NCBI GenBank assembly: GCA_009772935.1
Contig: WOUR01000029.1
Location: forward strand, 1 to 60,544
Source of the DNA: Rhodospirillaceae bacterium
GTDB lineage: Bacteria; Pseudomonadota; Alphaproteobacteria; Reyranellales; Reyranellaceae
Direction: 5' to 3'
DNA length: 60,544 bases
A program made the position numbers and the translations under genes. The notes under the pieces are model-generated. The model was given only the letters and a program-made list of their open reading frames with translations. It had not been told where the DNA came from and did not search any database. Numbering within the stretch: position 1 is the first letter of the stretch; every line of letters starts with the position of its first letter. Shown here piece after piece: positions 16,760-25,145 of this stretch.

Positions 16760-17500
16760 ATGATCGAGAAAATTCTGGACATCCCGACCAGGGACGGGGC
16801 CATGGAAACATTCATCTGCCATCCGGAGAGGGGCGGGCCCTACCCCCCGGTCCTGTTCCTGATGGACGCGCCGGGCATCCGCGAGGAGCTCTATGACATG
16901 GCGCGCCGGCTGGCGACGGTCGGCTACTACGTGATGCTGCCCAATCTCTATTACCGCGCCGGGACCGACACGAAGTACGGGCCGGACGTGTTGAAGCACG
17001 GCAGCGACGAACACACGCGCATGCGCTCGGTTCGGACCAAGATGACCATCCCGCCGGTGATGGGTGACGTGGCGGCAATGATCGCCTACGCGGATGCCCA
17101 GAAGGAATCGAAGAAGGGCCCGGTTGGGACCCATGGTTATTGCATGAGCGGCCCCTATTCGCTGGCGGCGGCCGCGCGCTTCCCGGATCGTATCGCGGCG
17201 GCCGCGTCGTTCTACGGCACCTGGCTGGTGAGCGATGCGGTCGAGAGCCCGCACCTGACACTCGGCCAGGCCAGGGGCGAACTCTACATTTCCTGCGCCG
17301 AGCATGACGAGCTGGCGCCGCCCGAGATGGTCAAGGAACTGAAGGCCCTGTTCGACAAGTCGGGCGCGAAGGGTGAACTCGAGATCCAGCCGACCGTGCA
17401 CCACGGCTTCGCCTTCCCGCAGCGCTGGTGCTACGACAAGCCGGCGGCCGAGAGGCACTGGGAGCGCCTGATCGCGCTCTACCGCCGAAACCTCGGCTGA
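16760..17500 (+). CDS. Dienelactone hydrolase-like alpha/beta hydrolase
   Basis: The 246-residue protein is cytoplasmic with a dienelactone hydrolase fold. The nucleophile is C128 in GYCMSG, and the other triad members are probably D183 (AEHDELAP) and H215 (VHHGFAF). An upstream AGGAGA supports the ATG. Dienelactone hydrolases open 4-carboxymethylenebutenolides in chloroaromatic breakdown, but most paralogues have unknown substrates. It is followed 21 bp later by a Tat-exported paralogue, so the pair may treat the same ester or lactone in two compartments. Confidence 0.88.
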   Translation: MIEKILDIPTRDGAMETFICHPERGGPYPPVLFLMDAPGIREELYDMARRLATVGYYVMLPNLYYRAGTDTKYGPDVLKHGSDEHTRMRSVRTKMTIPPVMGDVAAMIAYADAQKESKKGPVGTHGYCMSGPYSLAAAARFPDRIAAAASFYGTWLVSDAVESPHLTLGQARGELYISCAEHDELAPPEMVKELKALFDKSGAKGELEIQPTVHHGFAFPQRWCYDKPAAERHWERLIALYRRNLG

Positions 17501-17521
17501 CAGGAGAAGCGGGGGGGCACG

Positions 17522-18409
17522 ATGGCCGGACAGAACCTGACCCAGATCGAGATCGATCGGCGCGTCTTCGATCTCTACGACGAGTACTGCCACGGCGACA
17601 TGGACCGCCGGACCTTCCTGTCGCGAGCCGCCGCGGCAGCAGTCGGCGGGCTTGCCATGGCGCAAGCCTTGCTGCCGCGCTACGTCCAGGCCCAGACGAT
17701 CTCGTTCACCGATGATCGCATCAAGCCGACGTACGTGACCTATCCGTCGCCGGGCGGGACTTCGGGAACGATGCGCGGCTATCTGGTCCAGCCGAAGGGC
17801 AACGGTCCGTTCCCGGTGGTCCTGGTCATCCACGAGAATCGCGGACTCAACCCCTACATCGAGGACGTGGCGCGCCGCGCGGCAACCGAGGGCTTCCTCG
17901 CGCTGGCACCGGACGCGCTCTTTCCCGTCGGCGGCTATCCAGGCAACGACGATGATGGACGCACGCTGCAGGCCAAGCTTGACCAGGGCAAGCTGCGGAC
18001 CGACATGGTGAACAGCGCGCGCTTCCTGAAAACTCACGCGCTATCGACAGGCAAGCTCGGCGTCACGGGCTTTTGCTGGGGCGGCGGGGCGACCAACTTC
18101 CTGGCCGCGACCCTGGGCGCCGAGATGAATGCCGGCGTGCCGTTCTACGGCCCGGCAGCAGAGATCGCGTCTGTGCCGAACATCAAGGCGCCGCTTCTGG
18201 TTCAGTATGCCGAGAGAGACGAGCGCATCAACGCGATGTGGCCAGCCTACGAGACGGCGCTGAAGGCCAACGGAGTGCTCTACGAGATGTTCATCTACCC
18301 CGGCACGCAGCACGGCTTTCACAACAATTCAACGCCGCGCTACAACGAGGCCCAGGCCAAGATCGCCTGGGACCGCACGATCGCCTTCTTCAAGAAGAAC
18401 CTGGCCTGA
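17522..18409 (+). CDS. Tat-exported dienelactone hydrolase family protein
   Basis: This 295-residue protein has a long N-terminal region with a twin-arginine motif (DRRTFLSRA, arginines 29-30) and a hydrophobic stretch ending near YVQAQ, then a dienelactone hydrolase domain. The triad is visible as C185 (GFCWGG), D233 (AERDERI) and H264 (TQHGFHN). It resembles YghX-type carboxymethylenebutenolidase-like proteins. It is probably cotranscribed with the gene before it. The substrate is unknown. Confidence 0.88.
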   Translation: MAGQNLTQIEIDRRVFDLYDEYCHGDMDRRTFLSRAAAAAVGGLAMAQALLPRYVQAQTISFTDDRIKPTYVTYPSPGGTSGTMRGYLVQPKGNGPFPVVLVIHENRGLNPYIEDVARRAATEGFLALAPDALFPVGGYPGNDDDGRTLQAKLDQGKLRTDMVNSARFLKTHALSTGKLGVTGFCWGGGATNFLAATLGAEMNAGVPFYGPAAEIASVPNIKAPLLVQYAERDERINAMWPAYETALKANGVLYEMFIYPGTQHGFHNNSTPRYNEAQAKIAWDRTIAFFKKNLA

Positions 18410-18413
18410 CATT

Positions 18414-18541
18414 CCCGTCGTCTCGACCGAAGCCTCGTGAAGCGAGGCGTAGCGGAGAGGCCTTGGTTCAGCCGAAAGCCGGCAAATCGTGGAGAGAAGG
18501 TCTCTCCGTTCCGTGCTGCGCGCTCCGGTCGAGACGACGGG
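18414..18541. repeat. REP-like element with perfect 16-bp terminal inverted repeats
   Basis: CCCGTCGTCTCGACCG at 18414-18429 is the exact reverse complement of 18526-18541. The interior also has inverted segments (GGAGAGGCC ... GGTCTCTCC). The element starts 4 bp after the hydrolase stop codon. It contains no coding sequence and may act as a terminator or mRNA-stabilising structure. Confidence 0.7.
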
Positions 18542-18556
18542 ATCTACTACTTAGAG

Positions 18557-18575
18557 TCTTTCCGGTTCGGAAAGA
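18557..18575. terminator. Small perfect hairpin
   Basis: TCTTTCCG-GTT-CGGAAAGA forms an 8-bp stem with a 3-base loop between two REP-like elements. TTCGGAAAGA recurs at 18719-18728, flanking the second element. There is no strong T run, so terminator activity is uncertain. Confidence 0.35.
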
Positions 18576-18588
18576 TCAAACACCCCAT

Positions 18589-18695
18589 CTCATCCTGAGG
18601 AGCCGCGCCCGCGCGGCGTCTCGAAGGATGGGCAGCAAGCACGGTGCTCGTGCCCATGCTTCGAGACGGCTGCTCCGCAGCCTCCTCAGCATGAG
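18589..18695. repeat. REP-like long imperfect hairpin
   Basis: The outer arms CTCATCCTGAGGAG (18589-18602) and CTCCTCAGCATGAG (18682-18695) pair with one mismatch. The inner arms CGTCTCGAAG (18617-18626) and CTTCGAGACG (18659-18668) pair perfectly. This layout is common in REP-like repeats of alphaproteobacteria. With the element at 18414 it fills the 320-bp gap between convergent genes; nothing else is visible there. Confidence 0.7.
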
Positions 18696-18730
18696 GTTGG
18701 TGGCTTGATTCCAGCTCGTTCGGAAAGACC

Positions 18731-19234
18731 CTAGGCCGCTCTTGCCGATCTGGCCTTGCTGGCCTGCCACTCGTCGAGTTTGGCGCGCGCGCCGTTCTCG
18801 GTCGGATCCATGGCCGATTCCTGGCCCGGCACCTTGGCGGCCAGTTCGATCACGTAGCCGTTGGGATCGCGGAAATAGATCGACCGGATGAAATGATGGT
18901 CGGAGACGCCGCGGACCTCGCGGCCTTCCGCCTTGCCCTTGGCGAACATCCTCTCGAGATGATCGGGCTCGACCTCCAGGGCGATATGAAGATCGAAGTC
19001 GTGCTGGTCCTTGAAGTCGAACGGCATGTCCGGCGCCTCGAAGAAGGCGAGGCACGAGCCGTCGTCGAGCTGGAAGAAGGTGTGCAGCACGCCGGCGCCG
19101 GTCGCGCGACCCGTCTTGGTCTGCTCGATCTTCAGCGTATGGGCGAGGGGGAGGCCGAGGAAGTCCTCGTAGAACTTCCTCGTCTCCTCAGAGTCGCGGC
19201 AGCGATAGGCGTTGTGATGCAGACCCTTGATCAT
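18731..19234 (-). CDS. VOC (glyoxalase/extradiol dioxygenase-like) protein
   Basis: This 167-residue protein has the vicinal oxygen chelate fold. It begins GLHHNAYRCRDSEETRKFYE, with a metal-ligand His near residue 7, and ends with IRSIYFRDPNGYVIEL, whose Glu is the usual last metal ligand. Middle segments include LHTFFQLDDGSCLAFFEAPD and FDLHIALEVE. It may be a dioxygenase, isomerase or lyase; the substrate is unknown. It lies 41 bp after the OppA-like gene on the same strand. Confidence 0.85.
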   Translation of the reverse strand: MIKGLHHNAYRCRDSEETRKFYEDFLGLPLAHTLKIEQTKTGRATGAGVLHTFFQLDDGSCLAFFEAPDMPFDFKDQHDFDLHIALEVEPDHLERMFAKGKAEGREVRGVSDHHFIRSIYFRDPNGYVIELAAKVPGQESAMDPTENGARAKLDEWQASKARSARAA

Positions 19235-19275
19235 CGAAACCTCCGATCATTCATCTGCCGGAACCTAGCGTCGTC

Positions 19276-20862
19276 CTAGCGGTCTAGCCAGACATCCTCG
19301 AAGCGCCAGTGATTGTAGATGGTGTTGACCGCGAGGTTCACGGCCTTCACCTCGGGACGCCAGCAGGTACCGCCCCAACCGTGCTGGATGACCGGACGGG
19401 CGCCGTCTTCCTGCAGCTTCTTGTCGATCTCCCACACCAGCTTCCGGCGGGCCTCGAGGTCGCTCATCGTCGATTGCTGGTCGAACAGCTTTTCGACTTC
19501 CGGATTACAGTAGTTCGTGTAGTTGCGCTCGGAGCCGCAGCGGAAGGTCTCGTAGAAGACGACGTCAGGATCGTCGACGCCGACGCCCTGGATGTTCATG
19601 CCGATGGCGAAGTCGCGGCGCATCATCCGATTGTACCAGACCGCGGTTTCGAGCGGCTCCAGCTCGGCCTGGATGTTCACCTGCTTCAGGTGGTCGATCA
19701 GGATGACGGCGGGATCGCGGTAGCTCGGGATGTTGCGGGTCGAGACCTTGATCTTCAGCGGCTTGTCGGCCGTGTAGCCGAGCTCCGCCATGATCTTGCG
19801 GCCCTCCTCGCGTGCCTTGGCCACGTCGGGGCCGTAGCCTGCCACGGTCGACAGGAACTCGGTCGGCATACCCCAGAGGCCTTCCGGCGGCGGCAGCATC
19901 GCGCCGCCGATACGGTAGTTGCCCTGGCCCAGGATCTCGTTGAAGGCGTTGCGGTCGAGCGACAAGGCCATGGCGCGACGGATCTTTGCGTCGTCGAACG
20001 GTGGCTTCTCGCGGTTGACCAGCAGGTTGGCCTGGGTATTCGTCGGCTGCGCCTCGCAGATCGCCGTCGGCGCCTGGACCTTGAGGTCGTTGACCATGGC
20101 CGGCGTGACGACGGACGTGAAGGTCATGTCGAGCTTGCCGGCCACGAAGGTCAGTAGCGACGTGGCCCGGTTGGGGATGATCGAGAACTCGATCGCGTCG
20201 AGGTAGGGACGGCCGGGCTTCCAGTAGTCAGGGTTGCGTGCCAGCTTGATCGATTCGTTCTGCTTCATCTCGACAAACTTGAACGGGCCGGTGCCGATCG
20301 GCTTGGTCCGCATCTGCGCCGTCGGGACATGGCAGGGATAGACCGGCGAGAAGGCTGCGGCGAGCATGGTGAGCAGCGACGGCTGCGGCCGCTTGAGGTG
20401 GAAGGTCGCCTCTCGATCGCCGTTGACCGTGACCTGGTCGAGATTGAAGTACCAGGTCTTGCGCGGGTTCTTGCGCAGCTTCGATTCGTTGGAGATCACC
20501 ATGTCCCAGGTGCACTTCACGTCGGCACTGGTGAAGGGCTTGCCGTCGTGCCACTTCACGCCGTCGCGCAGCTTGAAGGTGAGCTGCTTGCCGTCGTCGC
20601 TCCATTTCCACTCGGTGGCGAGATCGGGAATGATGTTGTCTGGCGTGTTCTGCTTCGTCTTGGGATCGAACATCACCAGGTTGTTGTAGACCGACATGAA
20701 CGGCATGACGGTCGAGATCGTCGCTTCCTCGTGGATCGACGCGCTCGGCGGATTGTCCATGTGCGCGATCTTGAGCGTGCCACCGGATTTCTGTGCCCAG
20801 GCGGCCGGAGCGACGGCCAGGATCATGAGGGCCGCGGCGAGCGGCAGTGACGGATTCTTCAT
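19276..20862 (-). CDS. Family 5 (OppA/DppA-type) ABC substrate-binding protein
   Basis: This 528-residue protein has a signal peptide ending at AAWAQ and the SBP family 5 domain over the rest, including TLKIAHMDNPPSASIHEEAT, GVKWHDGKPFTSADVKCTWD and the FKFVEMKQNESIKLARNPDY region. I chose the ATG at 20862 because AAAGGAGGAAACG precedes it. Ligands of this family are oligopeptides, nickel, opines or glycosides. No permease or ATPase genes accompany it, so it is an orphan here. Confidence 0.9.
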   Translation of the reverse strand: MKNPSLPLAAALMILAVAPAAWAQKSGGTLKIAHMDNPPSASIHEEATISTVMPFMSVYNNLVMFDPKTKQNTPDNIIPDLATEWKWSDDGKQLTFKLRDGVKWHDGKPFTSADVKCTWDMVISNESKLRKNPRKTWYFNLDQVTVNGDREATFHLKRPQPSLLTMLAAAFSPVYPCHVPTAQMRTKPIGTGPFKFVEMKQNESIKLARNPDYWKPGRPYLDAIEFSIIPNRATSLLTFVAGKLDMTFTSVVTPAMVNDLKVQAPTAICEAQPTNTQANLLVNREKPPFDDAKIRRAMALSLDRNAFNEILGQGNYRIGGAMLPPPEGLWGMPTEFLSTVAGYGPDVAKAREEGRKIMAELGYTADKPLKIKVSTRNIPSYRDPAVILIDHLKQVNIQAELEPLETAVWYNRMMRRDFAIGMNIQGVGVDDPDVVFYETFRCGSERNYTNYCNPEVEKLFDQQSTMSDLEARRKLVWEIDKKLQEDGARPVIQHGWGGTCWRPEVKAVNLAVNTIYNHWRFEDVWLDR

Positions 20863-20888
20863 CCTCTCGTTTCCTCCTTTTGCTTGGG

Positions 20889-21288
20889 ATGACGCTAGCA
20901 TTTCGCTCGGACTGGAGTTGGTCCACGAAACTCCTCAGTTTGCTGGTCGGAATGCTGCTCGCGGTACCGGCCGTCGCTCAGGAGCATCCGAGCAAGCCCA
21001 TCCGGATGATCGCGGCCCAGTCGGCAGCGGCCGCGGCGCTCGACGGCTATACGCTTATCTTCACCACGCAAACGACGCAGACGCTCAACCCGCACGCCGC
21101 AGCAGATCGTCGACAAGCGCAAAGCGCTCGTGCGGCAGGGCGCCAAATGTCCGGCCTACCTCGACTGGCTGAAGACGAGCCACGGCATCTCGTTCGCAGG
21201 TTCGCCCCAGGAAGTGGCGGACTTCCAGGCGCACGAGACGAACAAGTGGGCGGAGATCGTGAGGACCGCCGGCATAAAGGAGTCCTGA
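20889..21288 (+). pseudogene. Decayed Bug/TctC-type tricarboxylate-binding protein gene
   Basis: The N-terminal part reads LSLLVGMLLAVPAVAQEHPS then KPIRMIAAQS, and soon after DGYTLIFTTQTTQTLNPHA, in one frame. The C-terminal part (AGSPQEVADFQAHETNKWAE, then IVRTAGIKES and TGA at 21286) lies in another frame. These pieces match the two ends of Bug-family solute-binding proteins (about 320 residues), but roughly two thirds of the gene is missing and the frames differ. It is a remnant with internal deletions. Confidence 0.75.
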
Positions 21289-21291
21289 GGC

Positions 21292-22515
21292 TCAGGCCGC
21301 GCGCAGGCGGGCCGACGTTGCGATCTGCCAAACGGCGGCGGCGAGGACGCAGGCAGCGACCAGCAGGAAGGCGCTGCGATAGTCGGCGACCGCAGCGATC
21401 AGGCCGAACAGCGGCGGGCCGATGACGGCGCCGGAAAAGGCGAGGGCGGTCTGGACCGCGGCGACGGCGGCTACCTGTCCTGGCGGCGCGAGGGCCGCGA
21501 ACTCCGCGATCGAGACGCCGTTCCAGCTGATCACGACCGTGCCGTAGGCGAAGACGATCAGGCCGATCAGCCAGTAGGGCGTCTCGGCCGAGATCAGGCT
21601 GGTGGCCACGGCGCCCAGCGCGATGCCGATGCCCGTCCAGCCCAACAGCATCATGCGCGGAAACCGGTCGCCCAGCGCGCCCAGGATCAGGCGCTGCAAG
21701 GTGCCGCCGATCTGCGCCAGGAACAGCAGCAAGCCCGCCTCGGCGATGCTGAGGCGGCAATGCTCGTAGAGGTAGGTGACCAGGAAGAACGTGAAGGTGT
21801 GCTGCGCCACGACGTAGAGCAGCGCCGACCAGCCGAGAACGCGCATCTCCGGATGGCGCATCACGTGCACGATCGAGGACCAGATGCCCTCGGACGGCGC
21901 CGAAGGAGCGACCGAGGCATCCAGTCGGGCGCGCAGCAGTTCGAGCACCGCGGCGCCCGCCAGCAGCAGGGCGGCGGCCGCCAGCGAGGCGCCGCGCCAC
22001 CCCAGGGCCGGCAGCAGCAGGGGCAGGAAAATGCCGGCGGCCGCGAAGCCCAGAGGGACGCCGGTCTGCTTGACCGAGAAGACGAGGCTGAACCAGGCGC
22101 GCGGCACGCGCTGGCTCAGGATGTGTGCCGAAGCGGGATTGATCGGGCCTTGGGCGAAGCCGATGAAGGCCACCGCCACGACGGTCGCGGAGACGAAGGC
22201 CGTGGCATTCAGCGCAAGGCCGATGGCGGCGGCCAGCATGGCGAACTGGCAGACGCGGACCGCGCCCAGGCGCGAGATCGGGCCCGCGCTCCACAGGGCG
22301 ACCCCCGAGGCGATGGCATAGGTGACGGCGGTGAAGGCACCGACGAGCTTCGGCGAGATCCCGAGGTCCCGTGCGACCGCGGGCATCAGCACGCTGAGCG
22401 ACAGGACGGCCAGCGAGATGAGCATCTGCGTGCCCAGCATCGCCCCGATGGGGACGAGTGCCGGCCGCAGACCGGGGCGCGGGCCTTCCGTGTTCGGCGC
22501 CGCGCCCTGTTGCAT
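21292..22515 (-). CDS. MFS transporter at the end of the CoA-ester operon
   Basis: This 407-residue carrier has twelve predicted membrane helices. Motifs include VARDLGISPKLVGAFTAVTY and GLALNATAFVSATVVAVAFI, and later LGALGDRFPRMMLLGWTGIG. It belongs to the general MFS CynX/NimT-like or sugar-acid group; the substrate is not evident. Its ATG is 1 bp from the stop of the CitE-like lyase gene, so it is the last gene of that operon. It is a good candidate for the uptake system of the pathway substrate, perhaps a C5 dicarboxylate. Confidence 0.85.
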   Translation of the reverse strand: MQQGAAPNTEGPRPGLRPALVPIGAMLGTQMLISLAVLSLSVLMPAVARDLGISPKLVGAFTAVTYAIASGVALWSAGPISRLGAVRVCQFAMLAAAIGLALNATAFVSATVVAVAFIGFAQGPINPASAHILSQRVPRAWFSLVFSVKQTGVPLGFAAAGIFLPLLLPALGWRGASLAAAALLLAGAAVLELLRARLDASVAPSAPSEGIWSSIVHVMRHPEMRVLGWSALLYVVAQHTFTFFLVTYLYEHCRLSIAEAGLLLFLAQIGGTLQRLILGALGDRFPRMMLLGWTGIGIALGAVATSLISAETPYWLIGLIVFAYGTVVISWNGVSIAEFAALAPPGQVAAVAAVQTALAFSGAVIGPPLFGLIAAVADYRSAFLLVAACVLAAAVWQIATSARLRAA

Positions 22516-22516
22516 C

Positions 22517-23431
22517 CTACAGACCGTAAAGGTCGGCCTTGTTCAGGATCGTATTGCGCAGGATGCGGATCGACGCGACGTCGACCATGATGCCGTCGAC
22601 GTTGATCGCGCCCTGGCCGGCGGCTTCCGCCTCGGCGTAGGCCTTCTCGAGCTTGCGGGCGCGGGCGATGTCTTCGGGCTTGGGCGAGTAGACGTCGAGC
22701 GCGATGTCGATCTGCGAGGGATGGATCGCCCACTTGCCGACGCAGCCCAGGATCATCGAGCGCTTGCACTCCTCGCGGTAGGCGTCGGGATTCTTGAAGT
22801 CGGCGAACGGGCCGTCGACCGGATCGATGCCGGCGGCGCGGCAGGCCATGATCAGCCGGAAGCGGGCATAGTGCCAGATGTCGCCGGGGTAGCCGTCGGT
22901 CTCGCCGACGTTCTTGTTGGTGACGCCCATGGACGCGGAGAAGTCGCCCATGCCGAACACCAGGCATTCGAGGCGTGGGGTGCAGGCGGCGATCGAGTCC
23001 ACGTTCTGCATGCCCTCGACTTCCTCGATCAGCGCCTCGAGGCCGATCCTGCGCTTCATCTTCAGCTTCTTCTCGATCTGGTGAAGCAGCTTGTCGGCAA
23101 AGAGCACGTCGGCGGCGGTCTGCACCTTGGTCATCATGATCGTGTCGAGATGCTCGCCCGCGCCCTCGACGATCTCGATGATGTCCTCGTAGGCGTACTC
23201 GGTGGTCAGGTCGTTGATGCGCACGCAGCGCGTCTTGCCCTTCCAGTTCAGCGACTTCAGGCCCTCGATGATCTTCTTGCGCGCGTCCCGCTTCTGGCTG
23301 GGCGCGACGGCGTCCTCGAGATCGAGGAAGACGTGATCGGCCTTCGACTCCGACGCCTTCTGGATCATCTTCTCGCTCGACCCCGGGGTCGAGAGCTGGA
23401 CGCGGCGGGCGCGCTTGGGACGGTCGGTCAT
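22517..23431 (-). CDS. CitE/malyl-CoA lyase family CoA-ester lyase
   Basis: This 304-residue enzyme has the HpcH/HpaI aldolase (TIM barrel) fold. It shows VFLDLEDAVAPSQKRDARKK (Asp and Glu for Mg2+), CVRIND with the CoA-binding Arg, GMGDFSASMG and GKWAIHPSQIDIA, all shared with L-malyl-CoA/beta-methylmalyl-CoA lyases and citramalyl-CoA lyases. It would cleave a 3-hydroxyacyl-CoA to acetyl-CoA plus pyruvate or glyoxylate. I chose the ATG at 23431, with AGGAGA before it. The operon context (CoA-transferase, hot-dog hydratases) makes citramalyl-CoA or malyl-CoA the likely substrate. Confidence 0.88.
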   Translation of the reverse strand: MTDRPKRARRVQLSTPGSSEKMIQKASESKADHVFLDLEDAVAPSQKRDARKKIIEGLKSLNWKGKTRCVRINDLTTEYAYEDIIEIVEGAGEHLDTIMMTKVQTAADVLFADKLLHQIEKKLKMKRRIGLEALIEEVEGMQNVDSIAACTPRLECLVFGMGDFSASMGVTNKNVGETDGYPGDIWHYARFRLIMACRAAGIDPVDGPFADFKNPDAYREECKRSMILGCVGKWAIHPSQIDIALDVYSPKPEDIARARKLEKAYAEAEAAGQGAINVDGIMVDVASIRILRNTILNKADLYGL

Positions 23432-23442
23432 CAATATTCTCC

Positions 23443-24669
23443 TCAGGCTACGATCTTGTCGGCGCGCAGGCGGGCGATGTCGTCCGCGCCGAGGCCGATG
23501 GTCTTCAGATACTCGTCGGTGTGTTCGCCCAGCAACGGCGCGCGATGGCGCACCTTGCCGGGCGTCTCGGTCATCTTCACGGCCACGCCCGCGATCTGGA
23601 CCTCGTGGTCGAGGCCGGGATGGGGCACCCAGGGCAGCATGTCCCGAGCCTTGAAATGCGGATCGGCCACGATGTCCCGCACGTTGTAGACCGGCGAGAA
23701 GGGCACCTTGCCGCCGAAATGCTTCAGCAGCTCCTGCTTGGTACGCTGGCGGGTGAAGTCGGAGACCGTGGCGATGAGAACGTCCTGGTTGGCGCGGCGG
23801 TCCTGCACGGTGATGAACCGCGGATCGGTGGCGAATTCCGGCCTGTCGATCAGCCGGCACAGGATCGGGAAGTGCGCGTCGGCATGGGCGGCGATCGTCA
23901 CGAAGCCGTCCCTGGCCGGGAACATGCCGAACGGGCAGAGCAGGGGGTGGTGATTGCCCTCGGGATGCGGCAGCGCGTGGGCATAGGAGTGCTGGTGCAT
24001 GATGCGCTCGCAGACCGCCAGGATCGCGTCGACCATACCGACATCGACGAACTGACCTTTGCCGGTCTTGTAGGCGCGGAGGATCGCCGAGACGATGCCG
24101 AAGGCGCAGGTGATCGCCGGCACGATGTCGCCGACGCCCGGCCCGACCTTCATCGGCGTGTCCTTGTCGGGACCGGTGATGGCCATGATGCCGCCCATCG
24201 CCTGGCTGATGACGTCGTAGGCCGGGAAGTCCGCATAGGGGCTCTTGCCGGTGCGCACATCGCCGAAGCCGCGGATGGTGGCATAGACCAGCTTCGGGTT
24301 ACGGGCGTGCAGGGTCTCGTAGCTGAGGCCCAGGCGATCCATGACGCCGCCGCGGTAATTCTCGACCACCGCATCGGCGTTGTCGCAGAGCTTCAGGACG
24401 AGATCGCGCCCCGCTTCCGTCTTGAGATCGATGGCGATCGACTTCTTGTTGCGGTTCACCGAGGCGAAGTAGCCGCCGAACGCCTTGAGTTTGTCGTCGG
24501 CATGATAGGGCCCGATGATGCGGGTATGATCGCCGTCGAGCGGCTCGACCTTGATGACCTCCGCGCCCTGGTCGGCCAGCAGCATCGTGCAGTAGGGCCC
24601 GGCCAGCATCTGCGTGAGGTCGACGATGCGGACACCGTCGAGAGCGCCGAGGACTTCGGTGGCGCTCAC
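23443..24669 (-). CDS. Family III (CaiB/BaiF) CoA-transferase
   Basis: This 408-residue enzyme has the interlocked-dimer fold of family III CoA-transferases. It begins LDGVRIVDLTQMLAGPYCTM, then LLADQGAEVIKVEPLDGDHT, and contains the FASVNRNKKSIAIDLKTEAG stretch before the NADAVVENYRGGVMDRLGL segment. A catalytic Asp is expected in the middle. The GTG at 24669 overlaps the stop of the MaoC gene (GTGA) and has GGGGAG before it, so I prefer it to an upstream TTG. In this operon it probably activates a dicarboxylate such as itaconate or mesaconate to its CoA ester. Confidence 0.88.
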   Translation of the reverse strand: MSATEVLGALDGVRIVDLTQMLAGPYCTMLLADQGAEVIKVEPLDGDHTRIIGPYHADDKLKAFGGYFASVNRNKKSIAIDLKTEAGRDLVLKLCDNADAVVENYRGGVMDRLGLSYETLHARNPKLVYATIRGFGDVRTGKSPYADFPAYDVISQAMGGIMAITGPDKDTPMKVGPGVGDIVPAITCAFGIVSAILRAYKTGKGQFVDVGMVDAILAVCERIMHQHSYAHALPHPEGNHHPLLCPFGMFPARDGFVTIAAHADAHFPILCRLIDRPEFATDPRFITVQDRRANQDVLIATVSDFTRQRTKQELLKHFGGKVPFSPVYNVRDIVADPHFKARDMLPWVPHPGLDHEVQIAGVAVKMTETPGKVRHRAPLLGEHTDEYLKTIGLGADDIARLRADKIVA

Positions 24670-25145
24670 TTGTCTCCCCAATGACTGCGGCGCTTGATCA
24701 GGACGGTGCGCTCACCCTCGAAGATGTGCTTGTCGTCCTGGTTCACACCGTAATGCTTGAAGCGGACGATGCCGGCGTCGTCTTGCTGGGCATCCTTCTT
24801 CTCCAGCACCTCGGTGTAGCAATAGAGCGTGTCGCCGTGATGCAGTGGACCCTTGAGCCGGATCTTGTCCATGCCCAGTTCCATCAGCGCGTTCTCGGCC
24901 GTGTCCTCGGCGGCGAGGCCGATGCACATGGAGATGGTGACGCCGCCGAAACCCAGGCGCTGGCCGTAGGGCGTCGACTGGGTCAGGTGCTCGTTGAAGT
25001 GGGCCTCGGCCGTATTCATGGTCACGTTGGTGATCCACACCTGCTCCATCGGCTCCACGGTCTTGCCGCGGGCGTGTTTCATCACGTCGCCGACCGTGAA
25101 GTCCTCGAAGTAGTTGGTCTTGCCGGTGAATGTGGAGACTTTCAT
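24666..25145 (-). CDS. MaoC-like hot-dog dehydratase, copy 1
   Basis: This 159-residue protein has a single hot-dog domain: NYFEDFTVGDVMKHARGKTV, ITNVTMNTAEAHFNEHLTQS and GFGGVTISMCIGLAAED. The acid-base residues probably lie in the AEAHFNEH segment. The ATG overlaps the stop of the acyl-CoA dehydrogenase gene (ATGA). Together with copy 2 at 26305 it may form a heteromeric hydratase, since mesaconyl-C1-CoA hydratases carry two such halves in one chain. Hydration of an unsaturated dicarboxylyl-CoA is inferred. Confidence 0.82.
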   Translation of the reverse strand: MKVSTFTGKTNYFEDFTVGDVMKHARGKTVEPMEQVWITNVTMNTAEAHFNEHLTQSTPYGQRLGFGGVTISMCIGLAAEDTAENALMELGMDKIRLKGPLHHGDTLYCYTEVLEKKDAQQDDAGIVRFKHYGVNQDDKHIFEGERTVLIKRRSHWGDK

